A stretch of DNA of 64,000 bases, taken from assembly GCF_947179165.1 (NCBI RefSeq), contig NC_077242.1, positions 558,001 through 622,000 on the forward strand, in the 5' to 3' direction. Shown here piece by piece: positions 35,301 to 47,483 of the stretch. Position 1 is the first letter of the stretch; each line of letters begins with the position of its first letter. The position numbers and the translations under genes were made by a program. Source of the DNA: Solanum dulcamara (Eukaryota; Streptophyta; Magnoliopsida; Solanales; Solanaceae). The notes under the pieces were generated by a model. That model searched no databases, had not been told where the DNA came from, and worked only from the letters and a program-made list of their open reading frames with translations.

Positions 35301-38300
35301 TCCCGAACTCTCAACTGATGGTAACCCGACCTCAAATCAATCTTTGATAACACCGATGCACCTTGAAGCTGGTCAAATAAATCATCAATGTGAGGGAGAG
35401 GATACTTGTTCTTGATAGTGACTTTGTTCAACTGTCGATAGTCAATACACATCCTCATAGTACCATCTTTCTTCTTCACAAATAAAACCGGTGCACCCCA
35501 CGGTGATATACTAGGTCTAATAAACCCTTTCTTCAACAAATCTTCCAATTGTTCTTTCAACTCTTTCAATTCTGCTGGAGCCATCCGATAAGAAGAAATA
35601 GAGATGGGTTTAGTGTCATGCTCCAAATCAATCACAAAATCGATATCACGGTCAGGAGGAACTCCCGGCAAGTCTGTAGGAAATACATCCATAAACTCTC
35701 TCACCACCCTCGTAGTCTCTATATGAGATGACTCCGTGGTGAGATCACGTACATGAGCCAAATAAGACAAACAACCCTTATCCATCAAGCGATGAGTACG
35801 AATATAAGATATCACCCCCTTAGGATACGAACTCGGATTACCCTTCCATACTAAGCTAGGTAAATCGGGATAAGCTAAGGTCACGGTCTTTGCATAACAA
35901 TCTAATATAGCATGATAAGGAGATAACCAGTCCATACCCAATATCACATCAAAATCAAACATGTCTAGTAAAATCAAGTCTGCACGGGTCTCTCTACCCG
36001 AAAATATCACCAAACATCCCTTGTATACCCGATCCACTACTAAAGATTCACCTATTGGGGTAGAAATAGTAATAGGCACAATAAGGGACTCACTCACATA
36101 ATCAATACCCACATCGAAATAAATCGACACATAAGAATAGGTAGACCCTGGGTCAAATAATACTGAAGCAGAACGATGGCAAACTGGAACAATACCTGTA
36201 ATAACTGCATCAGAGGCTTCTGCCTCATATCTACCCGGTATAGCATAGCATAACTGACGGTCACCCTTAGCCTGCGAACCACCACGAGCACCACCTCGTA
36301 CTCTACCCCTAGCACCATGGGTGCCACCTCTAGTATTCTGCGAAGAACCTCGAATAGTTGGAGCATCTATAGAATGAACAACTGGTGCCCCAGGCCGTCC
36401 ATTAGAAGGAGCACGTTTGGGGCAATCTTGGGCCTTATGCCCAAACTCATCACACACATAACAACCTTGAGGACCTGAACTCCGTGGGGAATAACTAGAA
36501 TTGTCAAAACGACCTCCGGAGCTCGAAGAACCCTGAATAGCTGCCTGGACTGGTCTGCCCTGATAACCATGGGTTCCTGAACCCGAATATTCTCTACCCT
36601 TGGAGGAATGATCGCTGAATTGACCCTGCCGACGGAACCTCTTGGCCCCGCCCTGTCTAGCACGTCGGATACTCTCTATCATCCTGGCATGATCAATAAT
36701 ACTCTGAAACGTACCCCCAGACAATACAAGAGAGGCTGTAGCCTCCTGGAGATAACCGGCGAATCCCTTCACTAGTTTGCGAATCCGCTCGAATTCGGTG
36801 GGAATACTCGACATAGCATAACGAGATAACTCATGGAAGCGAGTCTCGTACTCAGATACAGATAAGGAGCCCTGCTCCAGTCTGTCAAACTCATCCCTAC
36901 GCTGATCACGAAGGCTATATGGCACAAATCTCTCAAGGAACACCTCAGTAAACTGTTCCCAACTCATCATAGGAGAACCAATAGGTCTACGAGCAAGAAC
37001 TGACCTCCACCATTCTTTGGCCACTCCCGCAAATTGATATGAAGTGTAAGCAACTCCATGTGCCTCTAAAATGCCTAGGTTGAACAACCTATCTTGACAC
37101 TCAGTCAAAAAGTCATAGGCTTTCTCTCCGGCTTTACCATCAAACCTTGGAGGTGCCAATCGAACGAACCTCTCAAAACTCTTCTGCTCAGCTACCGACA
37201 TGGCAGCATTAGCAGAAACTGGCGGAGCTGCAAATCTCGGAGGTGCAATAGAAGGCATTGAAGATGAACCAGGAGTCTGAAATCCTACACTAGGCCCCTG
37301 AACTGGCGGTGTAGCACCAACTGTGATAGGAGAACCTATAGTACCTGAAATAATACCAGAGGTAGGAGCACCATCCAGTCTAGCCAATAATCGAACCAAT
37401 AGCTCTTGAAGCATCGGAGTACTATCGGGAACCACAGGAGGCTGGGATGGCCTCTCCTCCTCAGTCTTCTGCTCTAAGTCATCCTCATGCTCATACATGG
37501 GCTCAGGTGATAGCTCTCTAGCTCGTCCACGAGCAGGTGCCGCTCCCCTTGCTCGGCCTCGTCCCCTGACTCCACCACGTCCTCTACCTCGCCCGCGTAC
37601 TGGGGCTTGAGCAGCAGGTGCAGCCTCACCCTCAGTAATTGTGGCTCTAGTCCTCACCATCTGCGCAGAAGGAATAGATCAGAGGTATACAACACTTGAT
37701 ATGAATAAATCGCACGAAGGGAGTAAAAAGAAAGAAATTCTCCTATTAAGTATCTTGTAGCCTCTCGAAGATAAGTACGGACGTCTACGTACCGATCCGC
37801 AAGACTCTACTAGACACCCTGCTCTTTAACTTATAAGACCGGTGAACCTAGTGCTCTGATACCAATTGTCACGACCCAAAAACTGAGGTCATGATGGCAC
37901 ACATCTCAAAACCCAATCTGATGTGTAACCCTAAAATAAAACTCATACAAGACTCCCAAAGGGGAAAGTGATGCCACGATTTAAATAAAAAGAAAAAAAA
38001 AATAAAGAAATTATCCCAAAACCTGGTGTCATAAGTATAAAGAGCATCTAATACAAGGTTCGAATCTGAAGATACAACATAAGTCTCTGAATGATACAAA
38101 AGACTGAAAAATAAAGATAGACTAGTGACGATCCGAATTCTAGGACCTCACCACTAATCTGAGAATACACAATCCGCTAGAATATTAACTGCCACGTGGG
38201 GTACCCCGACTAGTATCTGCATCAAAAAGGGACACAGAAGTAGGGGTGAGTACAATTCACATGTACTCAGTAGGTTTTAGCTGACTGAGTATAAGGAATT

Positions 38301-41300
38301 AATCAAACCTATGAAATAAACTAAGGAACGCTCCCACCTGCATATAGAAAAGTCCCACTTCGGCATCGGTGCCGCCAGTTTATATATATAGTGGCACGAA
38401 TAAAGTATAATAACAACTCATAATCACAATTAATCAAATAATTCAAGCAGCACAAATGTCAATGCAATGCAATGCAATATGATGATGCAATGATGTGGTG
38501 GTACGGTGGAATCAAGACTGTCGCACAGCCTGTCGTATACACCTGCCGAGCTGTGCTACCAAGCAGGACCCATGGGGGTCTCGCAGACCATATACCTCAA
38601 TCACAATATCTCATTATCCTTGCCACCTCCTCGTGGTCAAGGGATCACAATGCATCCACTATCCTGCCGGAAAACTACCTCGGTCAGGGACTCAAGATAC
38701 AAAGGTTGGGATCACAATGCATCCACTACCCTACCGGAAAACTGCCTCGGTCAGGGACTCAAGATACAAAGGTTTAAAGGTGTTTCATTTTCTTTCTCAA
38801 AAAGAATTTCCATATTTCTCAACTTCCCATGTTTCATGATGTGATGAATGAGGATGAATGCATCAAAACACATATGCATGGAAGTAATAATCAACTCACA
38901 TGTGGTATAATGTTCAAAGTTCTCAAAACTTAACCTACACATGATATTCACCCTCAATAAATAGTAACGGGAAGAACACACTTTCATTTAAATATTCACC
39001 CCTTTCTCAACAATATTTCAATACTCAAGTATGCTCAAAACCCCCAACTCAATCTCTCAGGCGGCATCACAAGTCAAATAATATACTCAAGCCTCTCTCT
39101 TAGGCAAATCATAATTCACATGCTCTCAAAGCAAATAAGATAACAAATAAGGCCCCCACACGGGCTATGTAATACAAATAAACCCCGTCACGGCAACACA
39201 TTAATAAATAAGCCTCCACACGGACATCATAATATATATAACATTCTCAACTCATACTACAACCCCATCCCAAAGTCTATAACATATGAATGATTAATTA
39301 CCCCATCTCAATCTCAAAGAAAGATAGCCAAACCTACCTCAATTGCCGAAACCGCACTCGAATACCTCCACCGGACAAGTAACTCTCGAATTCAGCGCTC
39401 GGAATGACAACCCACTATCAACAATGAAACATACACGTCACAAGGAGTCCAATGACACCCATATTGATAGGTTTCGGAACCGGGGGTAAAATGGTCCAAA
39501 AATTAACTATTTTCGAAAAGGGTCAAATCTGTAAATTTATTGAACAATCCCATTCTATTGGTAATAAGGAACTCATGGTTGAAAAACCCATAAAAATAGA
39601 GCTCAAAACGAGTTGGAAATCACAATTTTCCTTAAATTCGGATTAGGGAAGAAACAAAGATTTTTGGGGTTTGAAACTAAAATTTAAGAGTTAAAATCGT
39701 CAAAAACTTAATGAAAAAGGAAGGTTTTAGGTCAAAAATCACTTACCCAACACTTTGCCTCAAAAATCTCTTCTCAAATCACCTCAAGGAGTTCAAGAAC
39801 TCAAACAAATGATGAAAAATATTGAAATGGGAAGAAAGGGGCATTTTCTGCCCAAAAAGTTACTGTTCACGCGTGTTTTGTACAAATTTTCGAAAATCAC
39901 CCTCAAGGTCATTACAATGAGCCTCTCTTTCCTTGAAGTTACACAGGATGCACCATGGGGACGGGGGGGGGGGGGGTTAGTACAAGGGTTCTCTCTCAAT
40001 TTTTTTTTCTGTTTGGTCGAACCAACTTGAAGTTGGGTTACTTCCTCTCTATGTTTTTCATTTCAGATGTCTTGTTGAGAGTTCTTTTGATAGTTCAACA
40101 ACTTCTGCAAGAAAACAGGCATGGATCAAAAAGAGACATATATTACATGCATCCTACTGTTTTTAAAGGTAAATCTGGATCGACCTTTGGTGTTCGAATG
40201 AATCCTCTTATGAGAAGAAAAATCTGGACCGCTTCTTGCCAGTGTAGTTATTTCCCTGTTAATTTCGTATGAAATGGTGAGACTTTATGTACTCTAGAAT
40301 CAGTTTTGAAATATTCTTGTGATTTGTTGCAATTTTCTTCTTCCAAGGAACATGCGTATGTGCTGTTGCATAGTTCAGCTCTCTCATTTTCTAGAAATGC
40401 GTAATGATTAAGATCTTTAACACAAAATGTATATATTCAAAAGGCCTCCTCCTCATTATATGCTTATCATTCTCTTTTGCACTCTATAATGCAGAACAAT
40501 CGGTTGTTGATCGGGCAATTAATGACATCTGCATCCTCTTGCAATGCAGCCGGCATAACCTTAATGTGGTGCGTCAACTTACTTTCCTCTCTGTATCAAA
40601 ATAGACTCAATTCAGATTTATATCCACATCTCGTCAACTGTTAAGTTGGGAAAGTTTCAACAGGGTGCGTTCAGTCCCTTCTATTTCTATTTAGTTACAT
40701 GTTCATTTTTCACACTGGAGGATTCAATTAGGGTTCAGAAAATTGATTGATATTAGAAGTGGTCATTCTGCTTTACTTATACATGTTTTTGACATGTGAA
40801 AAGGTAGATCGCAAGTATCTGAGCAACCATGCGACCACATAACATTTCTTGATTTGGGAGGAGAATTTTGTTTGTTTTTTCTATTGCACGACCCTGACTG
40901 TTCATACCATGGGGAGTGGAGGAGGGGTTTGCTAGTGTAGTTGATTAGGTGGATGTGAATACTGTTTCTCGTAGAGAACTTAAGATATCGACTACAGCGA
41001 ATGAAAAGGATATTACCAGACTAGGGTAAACCATCATTCAAATGATTAGTTTATTCTCCTTTTATTGCTAATCTTGTAGGAAACTTGACCTTTTATATTC
41101 TTTTCATGTTCGCCTTCTGCAGGTGTCTGTTGGAAATGGGTGCGTACCTCTACAAAGTTAATATAGCCTTGCAGGAGTGTGCTTCAAGATGCTTATACTT
41201 TGAGTTCATTATATGCAATGCTCTTTCTCATACTTGACATATCATATTTGCGATCTTTTCTTCTTGAAAATTTCAAATGTTTCTTGTTCAGTTGATTATG

Positions 41301-43377
41301 TTTAGACCTCTTGAATGTTGATTCATATATGTCTAAGATCCTCTTTGGGGAGCGAAATTACTTCATGATTGAGATATTTGGCATAGTCTACCATGTTACA
41401 ATAAACTTTTGTACTTTGAGCTAGGAAGAATTTTATAATAACCTGGAGAAAGTATGTCAACTCTCAAGGAGTATTATTGCATCATCATTTTTGGCCTACT
41501 TTTAAAGATATTGGTAGCATGTGTAGATCTAGTTTAAACTGCTTACCAGTGAAATTCACAATAAATCTATTGCTGTTGCATTTTACTCATGACAATTTCC
41601 TGTTCCTTAAGATAAATATATAGTTGGTTCTCTTCTTTGTTTATATTGTAATAGTTCCTTGCAATTCTCGGTCATAAAATTCTTCTTCCAACTATTTCTG
41701 GTCTAGATTGGTGATGGGCTGGCTGCGGTATGTGGAATCTGGGAGGAAAATTGACTGCATTAGCAATCCTAACACTGTAAGAATGATAATTAGAAGCTAA
41801 GATGGGTTTCTATAGTTGTGTAACAATCTAATTATGATGGTTCCTGCAGGCATACCCGATTCCTGTCCTTGTTGAAGAGGTTGATGGTATCCTTATGAGT
41901 ATAATATGAATTTAACTTGGTTAAACATGAACATGAGTTTGTGGACTCCATACATGTGCAAGTCCAGTTATCGCTAAACATAAAAGTTGAATGGAGGCTT
42001 TGTTATTGAATACATCCTGTAATTTGACTTTGGGGATTGCTTTCTCAGACCATAGCTGTAGTTGTTGCTCCCTTAATGCTTGAACAAGATATTATTAGTG
42101 TTGCTCAATACGTTTTAGTTGTGGAAAAGGAATCAGGTAAAACTATTTATAAGCAGAGAAAGGCTATAACAGAGTTTTGAAAGGTATTCCTAGTTCATAA
42201 ATGAGGCCACTATTTGTTGTTCATCATGCAGTTTTCCAGCGACTATCAAATGATCAGTTTTGCAAGAGGAACCGTTGCATTGTGATAACAGTACGCATCT
42301 TTTGTTTTCTGAGAATTTCCGCACATATTTGGCTCCATAATTTCTTTTTAACAGGGAAGGGGTTATCCTGATGTTCCCACAAGGAGGTTAGACCCATGTT
42401 GCTCACCTTGTCAGACTTGTTGCAGATGAATCCTACTTCAATTATCCATATTTCTGTCTTTTCATGTTGCTTGCCTGTGGTAGGTTTCTGCGTCTCCTCA
42501 TTGACAAGCTGCATTTGCCTGTGTACTGCCTGGTAGATTGTGATCCATATGGCTTTGACATCTTAACTACATACAAATTCGGTTCTTTGGTAAGGACTAT
42601 ACAATGTGGTGTTATTATGATTTGAACATGTTGCTGACATTCCTCCTTTTCACTGTAACTGTCTACACTTCCATTGTTAATTAGGTCAAATCCTAACGTT
42701 CACATTTTTGAAAGAAAAATCTGTTACATTTTTCAACCATCTTCCTATCAAAGCTATCAAGCATTCATTCTTATCTTGATAGTAAACTACACGAGACACT
42801 TATGTTCAAGTGTATAGAGTAGTTAGATTAGGTGGATTGATAGAAGGATGTTTTCTTCGGATAACATGTCTCTATATAAATTTTGAAGCAAATGGCTTAT
42901 GATGCAACATTTCTACGAGTCTCTGAGATTCAATGGCTTGGAGTATTTTTCCAGGATTGCGACAATTATAGCATTCCACAGCAATGTCTCCTGCCTTTGA
43001 CTGCAGAAGGTAACATTCACACATTCATTGTCTCGTTTCATTATAGCTTTTATAAAAAACAACTAATCAAAAATGACTGGTTGTGTAATCTTATCAGATA
43101 AGAGGAAAGTTGAAGCAATATTACCTAGATGTTATTTGCAAAGAGAAGTACCACAATGGAGGTAGAATTTCATTCTACTAAGTAATGATAATGCCAAAAC
43201 TTATGGTTGGGATCTAAACATATTCATATGACTGTTATCCACGCCCTAAGGTTTGAACTGGAGCTGCTGCTGCAAAAAGGAGTGAAGTTTGAGATTGAAG
43301 CGTTGTCTGTGCATTCACTCACTTTTTTGTCCCATGAGTATCTACCATCAAAGATCCACAATGGAGGGTATATCTGA
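29330..43377 (+). CDS. SPO11-1: meiotic recombination protein SPO11-1 (361 aa, 15 exons)
   Basis: Exons: 29330-29384, 29510-29609, 30460-30533, 40067-40168, 40495-40568, 41123-41139, 41707-41776, 41850-41886, 42089-42136, 42232-42290, 42355-42386, 42484-42589, 42889-43009, 43098-43161, 43251-43377. All junctions are GT/AG and the frame is open (1,086 nt), matching the 362 aa of Arabidopsis SPO11-1. The product is the topoisomerase-VI-A-like transesterase that makes meiotic double-strand breaks with SPO11-2 and MTOPVIB. The catalytic tyrosine sits in SKRDIYYM (Y103). The Toprim metal site is in [10 protein letters not shown] (D241, D243), and conserved blocks include [19 protein letters not shown] and [12 protein letters not shown]. 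Intron 3 (9.5 kb) holds a complete antisense gypsy element. The coding sequence looks intact, so the gene should work if intron 3 is spliced. Confidence 0.95.
29565..30055 (+). repeat. tandem duplication covering the end of SPO11-1 exon 2 and part of intron 2
   Basis: The block at about 29567-29760 (GGTTCAGAAATTACTG, ACTGACACTTCTGGAAATTG|GTAAGA, GGTAGCTTGAATATAT, GTGGATTTCCTAT-like end) recurs at about 29780-30055 with changes and a roughly 70-bp extra segment. The second copy keeps a GT donor (TAATTG|GTAAGATG at about 29820), so intron 2 contains a decoy of the real exon-2 donor at 29609/29610. Confidence 0.8.
30090..30370 (+). other. unexplained partly open segment in SPO11-1 intron 2
   Basis: A stretch beginning around 30090 is open for about 27 codons in one frame ([18 protein letters not shown]), then stops. 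A second frame is open at 30129-30383. GC content is slightly higher than in the flanks. It could be a gene-fragment capture or chance. I recognise no family. Confidence 0.25.
30687..30691. repeat. left target-site duplication ATGAG of the gypsy element
   Basis: The five bases ATGAG directly precede the left LTR and recur directly after the right LTR at 39917-39921, as expected from a retroviral-type integrase. Confidence 0.95.
30692..32741 (-). repeat. 3' LTR of the gypsy element (left on plus)
   Basis: 2,050 bp with ends TGTCACGACCC and GGTCATTACA on plus (TG/CA). It contains a 67-bp direct duplication (31466-31532 and 31533-31599) built on GGGATCACAATGCATCCACT. Open frames of 64-114 codons inside it are present in both LTRs and are not genes. 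Confidence 0.95.
32752..37660 (-). pseudogene. gypsy gag-pol with one frameshift and one in-frame stop
   Basis: Starting at an ATG at 37660, the first 940 codons give a basic Arg/Gly-rich N-terminus and a gag domain. A CCHC knuckle follows ([14 protein letters not shown]), then a protease ([12 protein letters not shown], in place of the more usual DTG/DSG) and RT ([19 protein letters not shown]; catalytic FIDDILVYS). The frame shifts at a five-base C run (34847-34851, G on plus) just after the RT. RNase H ([26 protein letters not shown]) continues in another frame to a stop at 33979-33981 inside the zinc-binding HHCC region. Integrase follows in the same frame ([26 protein letters not shown] giving D-D-E), with a chromodomain-like C-terminus to 32752. 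Confidence 0.92.
37847..37864 (-). other. primer-binding site (initiator tRNA-Met) of the gypsy element
   Basis: Two bases inside the 5' LTR, the minus strand reads TGGTATCAGAGCAC, complementary to the 3' end of plant initiator tRNA-Met. This fixes the 5' LTR as the right one. Confidence 0.95.
37867..39916 (-). repeat. 5' LTR of the gypsy element (right on plus)
   Basis: A 2,050-bp copy of the left LTR with no difference that I can see, including the internal 67-bp duplication (38641-38774). It would hold the element's promoter. It is followed by the ATGAG duplication at 39917-39921. Confidence 0.95.
39963..39976. repeat. poly-G run in SPO11-1 intron 3
   Basis: A G homopolymer of about 13 bases lies about 90 bp before exon 4. 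Its length may be unreliable in the assembly. Confidence 0.7.
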
Positions 43378-44963
43378 ATCTTTTCTATCTTTGTTCGGTT
43401 CTTTAGCAAGAGAAGTTCAAAGTATTTTTGGTGTGGTCGCATATATCATTTGAAAGAACCTAATCAGTCACTTTTGTCAAAATTCACGACGATTGTTGTG
43501 GATATCAAGCTACGAATGTGCATTGACATTAAGCAATTGGATAGAGAATGGAATTTGTCCACTGTATCTCATCCTAAATAGTACATCATAATAGATTGAA
43601 GACCGCAACTAGCCTGAATCTCAAAATTATTAGTGATACAAGTTAAAATTTCGTATTTAACTTGTTATGACACTACATGTTGGCCGTTGTTTTGTCCGGG
43701 AAAGTAGAATCATAATAACGTTGTAGAAGATAACTACGTAGACAATAAGGAATACAAATTTTTATAAAGGATTTAAGTTACATATAATGACAGGGTAATA
43801 ACATGTTTGTAACTCTTTTTATCAAGTTACTGATTATTATTTATACAAGATTTATACTTTATTAGTAATTTGATTGTATGAATAATTTTTTTTACATCGT
43901 CAGTGTATTTCAATTTAAGCTTAGAAGGATCTGAGTTATACACATAAAAAAAAGCTCCATTGATAATACATAGATAGAATCTCAATTTGGGTTTAATTGA
44001 TAACTAAGCACTCTTAAGTGTGAAAATGCACTTTTAGACGAACCTATGCGAAGTTGAAGTGTCTAGATGGTCACAATGAAAGTTGGGGTGTTCAACTTTC
44101 AGTGAAGATCAAGTTAAAATGTATATATGTATATTAAACACTTAATTTAAATAGAAGAGAATATGTATGTTGTAATTGGCTAAGATGCAAGAACCAAGTA
44201 GATTGAGATTGAAAAATGATTAAATTTCTTCTTCATGAAAAAAAGAAAAGGTTAAACAGCTATCTCCCAGACTCTAACTCATTTATGATAACAGACCTAA
44301 ACAAAGTCACCTTTTACTTGTACGATTGAATTGCTAAAGTAATTTATTTTATTACAAACCAAAATTAGATATCACTTAGAAAAATAATTATTTGTCTTTG
44401 ATCTAATTTTATAGAACATCCTTGTGGATTGATTTGGGTAAGTCACATAACTTAAGTTGATTCAACTTTTGCAATGAATTATTTTGGGTTGCAACCATTT
44501 TATTCCTTAAATAATGTCATTCATTAATGCATATTTGGACAATTTTCACATTATGGATTAAGCTCGACACCAATACTACATGTGATAAAGGGTTAAATTA
44601 AAAGAAAATAAAGACCAAGCAGAATAGAATGAAAGTATTCCACTGAAAATCTCAACAGAATAATAATAATAAAAATCTCCGTGTCATAAAATTAGTACAA
44701 AATCTTGGTAAAGATTTGATTTATAAAATACTCAAAACAGCACAGAAATAAAACCCAAATGAAGAGAATTTAATACTTGGTTCTGTTATATGGAAAATGG
44801 TAATAAAATCTTTGATATAATTATCCGATTTTCTTTCTCCTTTTAATCACGAGGGCATATCTTCATAAACAAACAATAATTCTACCTCTACTTATTTTGC
44901 ACTCATTAATTTGTCCTCCATTTTTTTCTCATAACTCTATTAGCTCTTTCATTATTTGATTCA
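43378..44963. other. SPO11-1 3' flank and AT-rich spacer
   Basis: 3'UTR and intergenic DNA. A degenerate segment at about 43985-44120 (GCACTTTTAGACGAA, GTTGAAGTGTCTAGATGG, GTTGGGGTGTTCAACTTT) looks like an old dispersed repeat. No gene seen. Confidence 0.5.
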
Positions 44964-46620
44964 ATGGAACCCTTTGCTGAATTGGTATGTTTCACTTTCA
45001 TAAAAAATAAAATAAAATTCTCCTTTAGTTAATTAAAAGCTGAAAGTTGTAAATTTTTTATTTATTAATTATGTCTTTTTAGGGCTGTATTTTGAAAGTG
45101 GACGTTCATTGCGATGCATGCAAGATGAAGATGGTGGACGTTTTGAGTTCTATATGCGGTAATATGTTCTATATGCTTTTATTTCTTAGTAGAGCTTTTT
45201 TAATAATCGAAGTATCCGAGCCTGTTTGTTTGTACCTCGACTAATTCCACTTGTGCTTCGAGAATAACTCTGTCTACCGAGTGTTGAACAAATAGGAAGA
45301 AACCACTTAGTGTTACCAAATTTAAAAACTTCCATAATTTTATGGCTCTTTGAACTTGATGAAATATAGAAGGAAAATATGGTTAAGCCCGCTTTCTTCT
45401 ATTCACTTTGTCCCTTTTTATGCAAATATGAAAGAGTGTACTTAGTATGGCTTATTGATTTAATATTGTTATAAAGGTCAGTTCAAAACAAGCGTTAGCT
45501 TAATACTAGAACTATATATGTGTATGGTAGGGAGCCAAAAATTCTAGTAATAATAGGATTAAAATGATGCAAAGAATATCACTCCTAGAGTAATATTTAG
45601 GTCACCTTTACCACTAAACTAAAACCTTCACTTATGTTTAGATCTTAAAAGAAATTTTATAGTGCAATTGGGGTCATGGAAGGGTACGGGAAGGGGGATT
45701 GCAAGAATTGAACCTACATCTGTTGTGTGGAAGACTCCTAGTCAGGGGCGGACCTACTTTTGCCCGATACCCCTTCGTTGCAAAATTACATTGTATATAT
45801 AGATCAAAATTTCATTTAATAAATATATATACAAGTGTGACACCCTTTAACACAAGTCGAAGGTTTAGTGTAGTGGTTAAGGGATTGTGAAAATTGCTTG
45901 AAGTTGTGTGTTCTGCTCTAGTGGTACCCCTTGATCATGAGAACTCATAAAATATTTGTTTTTACCCTATATGTATACTGTTATTCTCTAGTAAAGATGA
46001 TGAAATCCTCTTCGAAACATGTAGCTTCGTCCCTGAACGCACGATAAGGGCCTTCAAGAAGAGAAGACAACTATGGTTTATTTGTATTTAACACTTTTTA
46101 TTTTTATTTTATAGGTGTTTATTCCGTCACAATAGACTCTGAAGATGGGACGGCCAAGATTTCTGGTGAAGTTGATCCAAATCTCCTCTTGAGGGCGTTG
46201 TCAAGATCAGGCCTTGGCAACCATGCAGAGGTGAAATGGGTGAGACTTAAGCACCCAGTGTTGAGTAATAGTCTTATGACTGATGGATATGGTTCCTATA
46301 ATCATGGATATGGCTCTTATAATCATGGATATGGTTATAACAGTTATGGCCATGGTCATGGTCATGGACGTGGCTATAGTTCTATTGGTGGTCCTTTTAT
46401 GCAAAGAAGGTCGTTGCCCGAACACAATTATGGCTATGGGGGACACCACAATTACCAATATCCTTTTAGGGGCACTGCATATGACTCGTACGCCACCAAC
46501 TATTACTCCGGTGCTCTGCCATCACCTAGGTATGTTCCAACATATGAAGATGACAGCTTCAACTGTTCCACGATAATGTCATTGTTAATAGTTTTTATTG
46601 TGTATTGTTTCTTATTGTAA
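44964..46620 (+). CDS. heavy-metal-associated (HMA) domain protein with Gly/Tyr/His-rich region and hydrophobic tail (200 aa)
   Basis: Exons 44964-44984, 45083-45158 and 46115-46620 join in phase (21 + 76 + 506 nt). Residues about 8-75 form an HMA fold: GCILKVDVHCDAC with the metal-binding CDAC at 17-20, then GVYSVTIDSEDGTAKISGEV and LLRALSRSGLGNHAEVKWV. The exon layout, splitting the domain after the metal site, is that of plant HIPP/HPP metallochaperone-like genes. A low-complexity region follows (about 88-150) with YGSYNHG repeats and a GHGHGHGRGY run that could also bind metal. The C-terminus lacks a CaaX prenylation box and instead ends in a hydrophobic segment, TIMSLLIVFIVYCFLL, which suggests tail anchoring. 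Intron 2 holds SINE and MITE sequence. Metal and partner are unknown. Confidence 0.85.
45218..45335 (+). mobile_element. SINE-like element in intron 2 of the HMA gene
   Basis: CGAGCCTGTTTGTTTGTACC, CTCGACTAATTCCAC, AACTCTGTCTACCGAG and GGAAGAAACCACTTAGTGTT follow the order of a common Solanaceae SINE. It is the most complete of the family members in this window. Confidence 0.6.
45743..46035. mobile_element. hAT-like MITE in intron 2 of the HMA gene (~293 bp)
   Basis: Left end CAGGGGCGGACCTAC; right end, inverted, CAGGGACGAAGCT. These are imperfect terminal repeats of the CAGGGGCGGA type widespread in Solanaceae. The interior includes the GTTTAGTGTAGTGGTTAAGGG block common to the family. No matching 8-bp flank was found. 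Confidence 0.6.
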
Positions 46621-47483
46621 AAAATTGTGTGTTGTTTCTTATTGTAAAGGTTTACTTGTTTATGTTAGATTCTGTTAATGGTGTAGATAGGATTTACGCC
46701 TTTTGTTTCGCTGTAGTGGGGTATATGATTTTGCATAAAGGGGGTTAGGACAAAGTTGATTTTAAGGCTTAACTTCATGTCTCAAATTGATATTTATTTT
46801 GTACTATTTTCAAGTATTGTTTGTTTATTATACCATATGTATACACATGCGCGGACATATATATGAGGAAACTCTTTTTGCTGGTGTTGGAGGGCATGCC
46901 TTACTAAAGGGTGTCTCCGCCATTGAACAGAACATATTTACTCAGTCTTATTGAGTATCAACTGCCCCTCTGCTTCGTAGACTTCTTTTCCGACCTACTT
47001 TGTAGGCTATATCTGCATACAGTATTGAGAAAAATTCTAAATCATGTATTTACTTTCCTGAATTTGGTTGAGTTTTTCTTGATTTCTTATAAATCTTGTC
47101 ATTGTAGGCCGTACAACAGCTATTATATGTAGAGAACTGGAGAGATTCTTAATGGCTCGCTGGCTTTCACCATGACAACAAGAAGTTGTTTGCGTGAACT
47201 TTCTTAATTCTGTTTACTAAGTGAACATTTATATATTTAAAGGGTAGCTATAATTGAATATCTTTTCTTTTTATTCAAACAGCTTTCATCTGCACTCTAA
47301 GTAAATTTACTTGTTGGATTTTCATCAAGGTTAGCTGATGCTTTATTTTGGTAAGTATATTTGTTGCTGCTGAGTACTATGCCTTATATTTTCCAATATT
47401 TAAATTGAACAGGCTTTACTCTGTATAGTTTTTAAAGAATAAATCTAGTACCATCTTCATATATATCCCTTTTAACAATTTTA

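Larger units (their letters stand above)
30692..39916 (-). mobile_element. complete Ty3-gypsy chromovirus-type retrotransposon, 9,225 bp, in SPO11-1 intron 3
   Basis: Two direct LTRs (30692-32741 and 37867-39916, both 2,050 bp) flank the gag-pol region on minus. The LTRs look identical by eye, their offset stays 7,175 bp throughout, and the ATGAG duplication is perfect. The element runs opposite to SPO11-1, with its 5' LTR on the right. Domain order is gag, protease, RT, RNase H, integrase, with a chromodomain-like tail, which places it among plant chromoviruses (Tekay/Del type). Identical LTRs indicate a very recent insertion. Pol carries one frameshift and one stop, so this copy is probably non-autonomous. 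Being intronic and antisense it need not inactivate the host gene. Confidence 0.97.

Noticed and set aside
34871..35731. Plus-strand frames of 60-158 codons
   Set aside because: Antisense shadows of the gypsy reverse transcriptase region.
30692..39916. Possible endogenous plant pararetrovirus
   Set aside because: Domain order, LTRs, target duplication and integrase with a chromodomain-like end identify a Ty3-gypsy retrotransposon. No movement-protein or coat-type motif was recognised.
46207..46576. Overlapping Met/Ile-rich frames on both strands
   Set aside because: They are alternative frames of the Gly/Tyr/His repeat region of the HMA-domain gene.
46911..47132. Open frame ending RPYNSYYM downstream of the HMA gene
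   Set aside because: Low-complexity Leu/Phe-rich translation in an AT-rich stretch, no family match and no flanking splice evidence strong enough to call a gene.
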